NCBI GenBank assembly: GCA_037833965.1
Contig: AP031351.1
Location: forward strand, 12,970,501-13,034,500
Reading direction: 5' to 3'
Length of the DNA: 64,000 nt
Source: Marchantia polymorpha subsp. ruderalis
Taxonomy: Eukaryota; Streptophyta; Marchantiopsida; Marchantiales; Marchantiaceae
Below, in pieces: positions 61,311 through 64,000 of the stretch (its first letter is position 1; every line of letters starts with the position of its first letter). Both the position numbers and the translations under genes were made by a program. The notes beneath the pieces are model-generated. The model worked only from the letters and a program-made list of their open reading frames with translations. It was not told the DNA's origin and did not search any database.

Positions 61311-64000
61311 AATAACCCCAATCATCACTTGAGATAGTCTTGTTAGCTTCGGGAAATTGCTGTTACCTTTGACTGATAAGTGTCACGATTCCTCTAACAA
61401 CGCCCTCCGTGTTGTACTTGAGTTCAAAAAGTTGCTGGTAGCTTCCAACAATTAATCTTAAACAAAGATCTTAATTATCACATGCCGAGATTATTACTTC
61501 TGCAAAAAGGCCAGCGACTTGATCAACTTTAAAGCCTTTGCTCTGTACTGCGTTGTACTGCGTGTCTGTAGTATATCCCAATAAACTTAATTTCATCTTA
61601 TAGGTATTACACACTCTTTAGTTCTTACCATGGTGATTTGTGAATACTAATTAGCTGGCACACACTCCAAGTACAGGATGCTTTTAGACCAGATGGGATC
61701 ATATTTATGCTTCTTCATTTCGGGTTAGAACACTACAACTGGTAACAACAGGAAACTTTGCCGGGTAAATTTTTGTATATAGCACTTCATCTGACGTGAG
61801 TCAGTGTAATCTAGTGTTAAGCTAATCTAGTTTTCAGGAGTACTGTATCCCATGCTTCAACAAATCAATCCATAACGGGAAGAGAAGGTCCACTCACTAC
61901 TTTCCAGCGATTGAAGAAAGGAAACAAATTGCTGATCTTACTCCGACACCGGACCTTCATCTTATCGAGAATCGCCAAGAGAGAAAACAACCAAACGCCA
62001 GAGACAACGGCCAATTCAAGGCAGGTTATGCATCTCAGTAGCGAGGTCAAGATTCGTGAGAAAGATAAATGACACATCATAGACATAACTTCTACTAACA
62101 GCAGTGCATCAGAGTAATACGGATGGTATGAGAGCGTAAAGACCGGCTGAGTATGGAGCAAAGTTTGCTAAGGCTTTTTCAACAAGCGGAGGTTTTGAAT
62201 CGCACAGAGGTTGGCTACCGTCTACTTGTGGCTACTTGGCCGGTGTAAATGAACAGGATTGTTACTACGTCTACCCATGGCAGCTTGGCGACTGCGTCAG
62301 GTTTTCTGAAACATTCCTGTGAAGCAAGATGTACGCAAAACCCTTTGAAAAGTGCAAACTACAACTAAAAGAGGAAAAACGTAGTCATGTGTGCAAAGCC
62401 AAAACATCTTCCGAAATTACAAAAGGAAGCAATCACTGCGGAAACAAAACTAAATGAACGGGGCTGGATGCCCGTTACTACCGTCAGGTATCTCGTTTAC
62501 TTTACCAGTCAACTGGTAAAGGCAGCTTCTCCACGTTCTTACTCTCATGATATTTCCACAAGGAATCCCAAGTTTCAAGAGCAACTGAAAGATCTTAACC
62601 TTGACATAGAAACATACGTCTACAAAATATCTCATAGGCCTATATACACCAATTTTCAGCAAACACTGGCCAAAAGCACTCACACCTGTTTACACATTCG
62701 TCCTCTAGGTATGACATACCTGAATTTTGCAACTTTTTGTCACCAGATATAGGAGAGTCGAAGAAGGTTTTGCGCTCCTACTGACTTCGCCAAAAGTGGA
62801 AGGCTCCTTGTAACTTTAAGTAGAACAGCCACAGGCCCACTTTCCAGACATAAGATATATACAATACGTCGTTATCCGAAGCAAGCTTGCTTGAGCGATA
62901 AAAATGCTTCCTTGACAAGAGTGTATCATGCCTGTGGTCATCATAAACAAGTAAGAAGAATAAACGGAAATTCCACAATCTAGAGATCCTCAAGACAGAA
63001 TATAAAAACACGGGGTGGCAGAACTGATTCTTACAACAGAACATGTAAGTGTAATAAAAACTCTCAGTAGCATGAGTTCACAGAAAAGACGAAATGCTAC
63101 CTGACACAGGATATTCCTTTCCCACCATTGCTGCACGCAATGCCTCATGAGAAAGAGAACAAAACTAACTGCACTCACGGTCGGTGGAGAAAAGACAGGT
63201 TGAAAATATACGAATTCATAAGTCTTTTGGCAAGTAAATAACACACCCTCGGTCCTGGACTTCCAAGCAGCTACCCATATTTCGCCGAATAGATATGTAG
63301 AGGACTCTCCTGATTAGAGTTCCCCATCCACTTGTCTTCTTGTCAATACGTTTCTTAGAGACCGAAAGTTGGTAACACACTTAGCCGCAAGGGTCAGGTT
63401 TGTCGCTTCCAATCAGATGGAGCATATGACTTCCTTCAACTAGTCTGGTAGTCTAGCCCTAGCATATAATTCTTAATTGCACCATCCAAGGTGAAGTATC
63501 TATATCCCCACAACGGTTGTGATAATGGGACGAACTTCAGGTGGTGACTTTCAAGATTTCACATCTGTATGAAAATTTCCTACACATTCATGTTCTACAA
63601 TGGACATTTGAAGCTACAAAAGACTTTCGCAGCTACACATCCTCTCCGCCCAGCCATAAAACAGTAAGCATTCCTAGAAGCTCAAGGCAGACTACTCGGT
63701 TATACATCTTGGAAAACTGAATTATCATAAGGTGAACCGAAGAATGCTCAACCCTTCGAAAGGTCCAATCTTGAAAGAGATAAAAATCTTCACATAGTTT
63801 GAAGTGAACGACTTATCATCTTGATGTAACCCTGATGAGCCTCTAGGAAACATGCATTCTAGGAACAGACAGAACTCCTCGAAGACAGCTTATCGACTAC
63901 TAGGAGTTCACATAATTTAAAAAATCTTCTCAAGGAAGAACGACCACACAAAGTAGAGGGATTGCCTTAGCAGATATCCAACTACTAAAGTACTTGAATC
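61311..64000. other. Right edge of window, no confirmed gene
   Basis: Intermediate GC with short ORFs only. One weak exon candidate on the minus strand (63143-63101) codes ALRAAMVGKEYPVS between a pyrimidine-rich acceptor and a GTAGCA donor. If real, it would belong to a minus-strand gene extending beyond the window, possibly with the segments at 61130-61310. I cannot build a full model. Confidence 0.35.

Noticed and set aside
1-64000. CRISPR arrays, operons or phage-like systems
   Set aside because: No regularly spaced identical repeats occur, and all recognisable genes are spliced plant genes. The RimM homology is part of a eukaryotic fusion gene with 11 introns, not bacterial contamination.

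Overview
The window is nuclear DNA of a land plant. Three intron-containing genes with plant-type GT-AG introns and plant-specific architectures (importin alpha, a STICHEL-type DnaX-like protein, and a RimM/UDP-sugar-pyrophosphorylase fusion) sit in moderately GC-rich islands, separated by long AT-rich blocks that carry decayed Ty3/gypsy and MULE elements. The sharp contrast between genes and AT-rich blocks and the small gene number suggest a bryophyte-grade genome (liverwort or moss). That placement is an inference from general impression, not from a marker gene.

Layout. 1-1500: AT-rich, no gene. 1500-8900: importin alpha on the plus strand (CDS 3240-6979, nine exons, 532 aa) with a long leader full of GA and CTG/CCTG repeats and a probable 3' UTR intron. 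8900-12700: AT-rich, no gene. 12690-17500: retroelement graveyard. It holds a minus-strand integrase half, a minus-strand gag/protease/RT/RNase H half, and a small plus-strand RT fragment. 17500-21500: no gene seen. 21511-26330: STICHEL-like gene on the minus strand (four coding exons, 1362 aa) with a GA-rich leader up to about 27500. 27600-38000: no convincing gene; an AT-rich block with a 199-bp tandem duplication (30180-32900), then GC-rich intergenic DNA with G-rich tracts. 38054-43768: minus-strand gene of 12 exons (824 aa) coding for a probable plastid RimM fused to a UDP-sugar pyrophosphorylase-like domain. 44100-50363: AT-rich, ending in a candidate LTR. 50364-53100: short direct repeats and a hairpin. 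53008-53078: tRNA-Met-like sequence. 54009-56967: decayed MULE transposase on the plus strand. 57000-64000: no convincing gene; two adjacent perfect palindromes at 60548-60620 and weak minus-strand exon candidates at 61140-61310 and 63101-63143.

The three genes serve unrelated housekeeping or regulatory roles: nuclear import of NLS cargo, trichome/cell-branching-type regulation by a clamp-loader-like protein, and probable plastid ribosome maturation. Nothing suggests they act as one pathway. The most biologically interesting unit is the RimM-pyrophosphorylase fusion, whose nucleotide-binding signature departs from that of active enzymes. The most unusual DNA structures are the palindrome pair at 60548-60620 and the permuted order of the retroelement domains.
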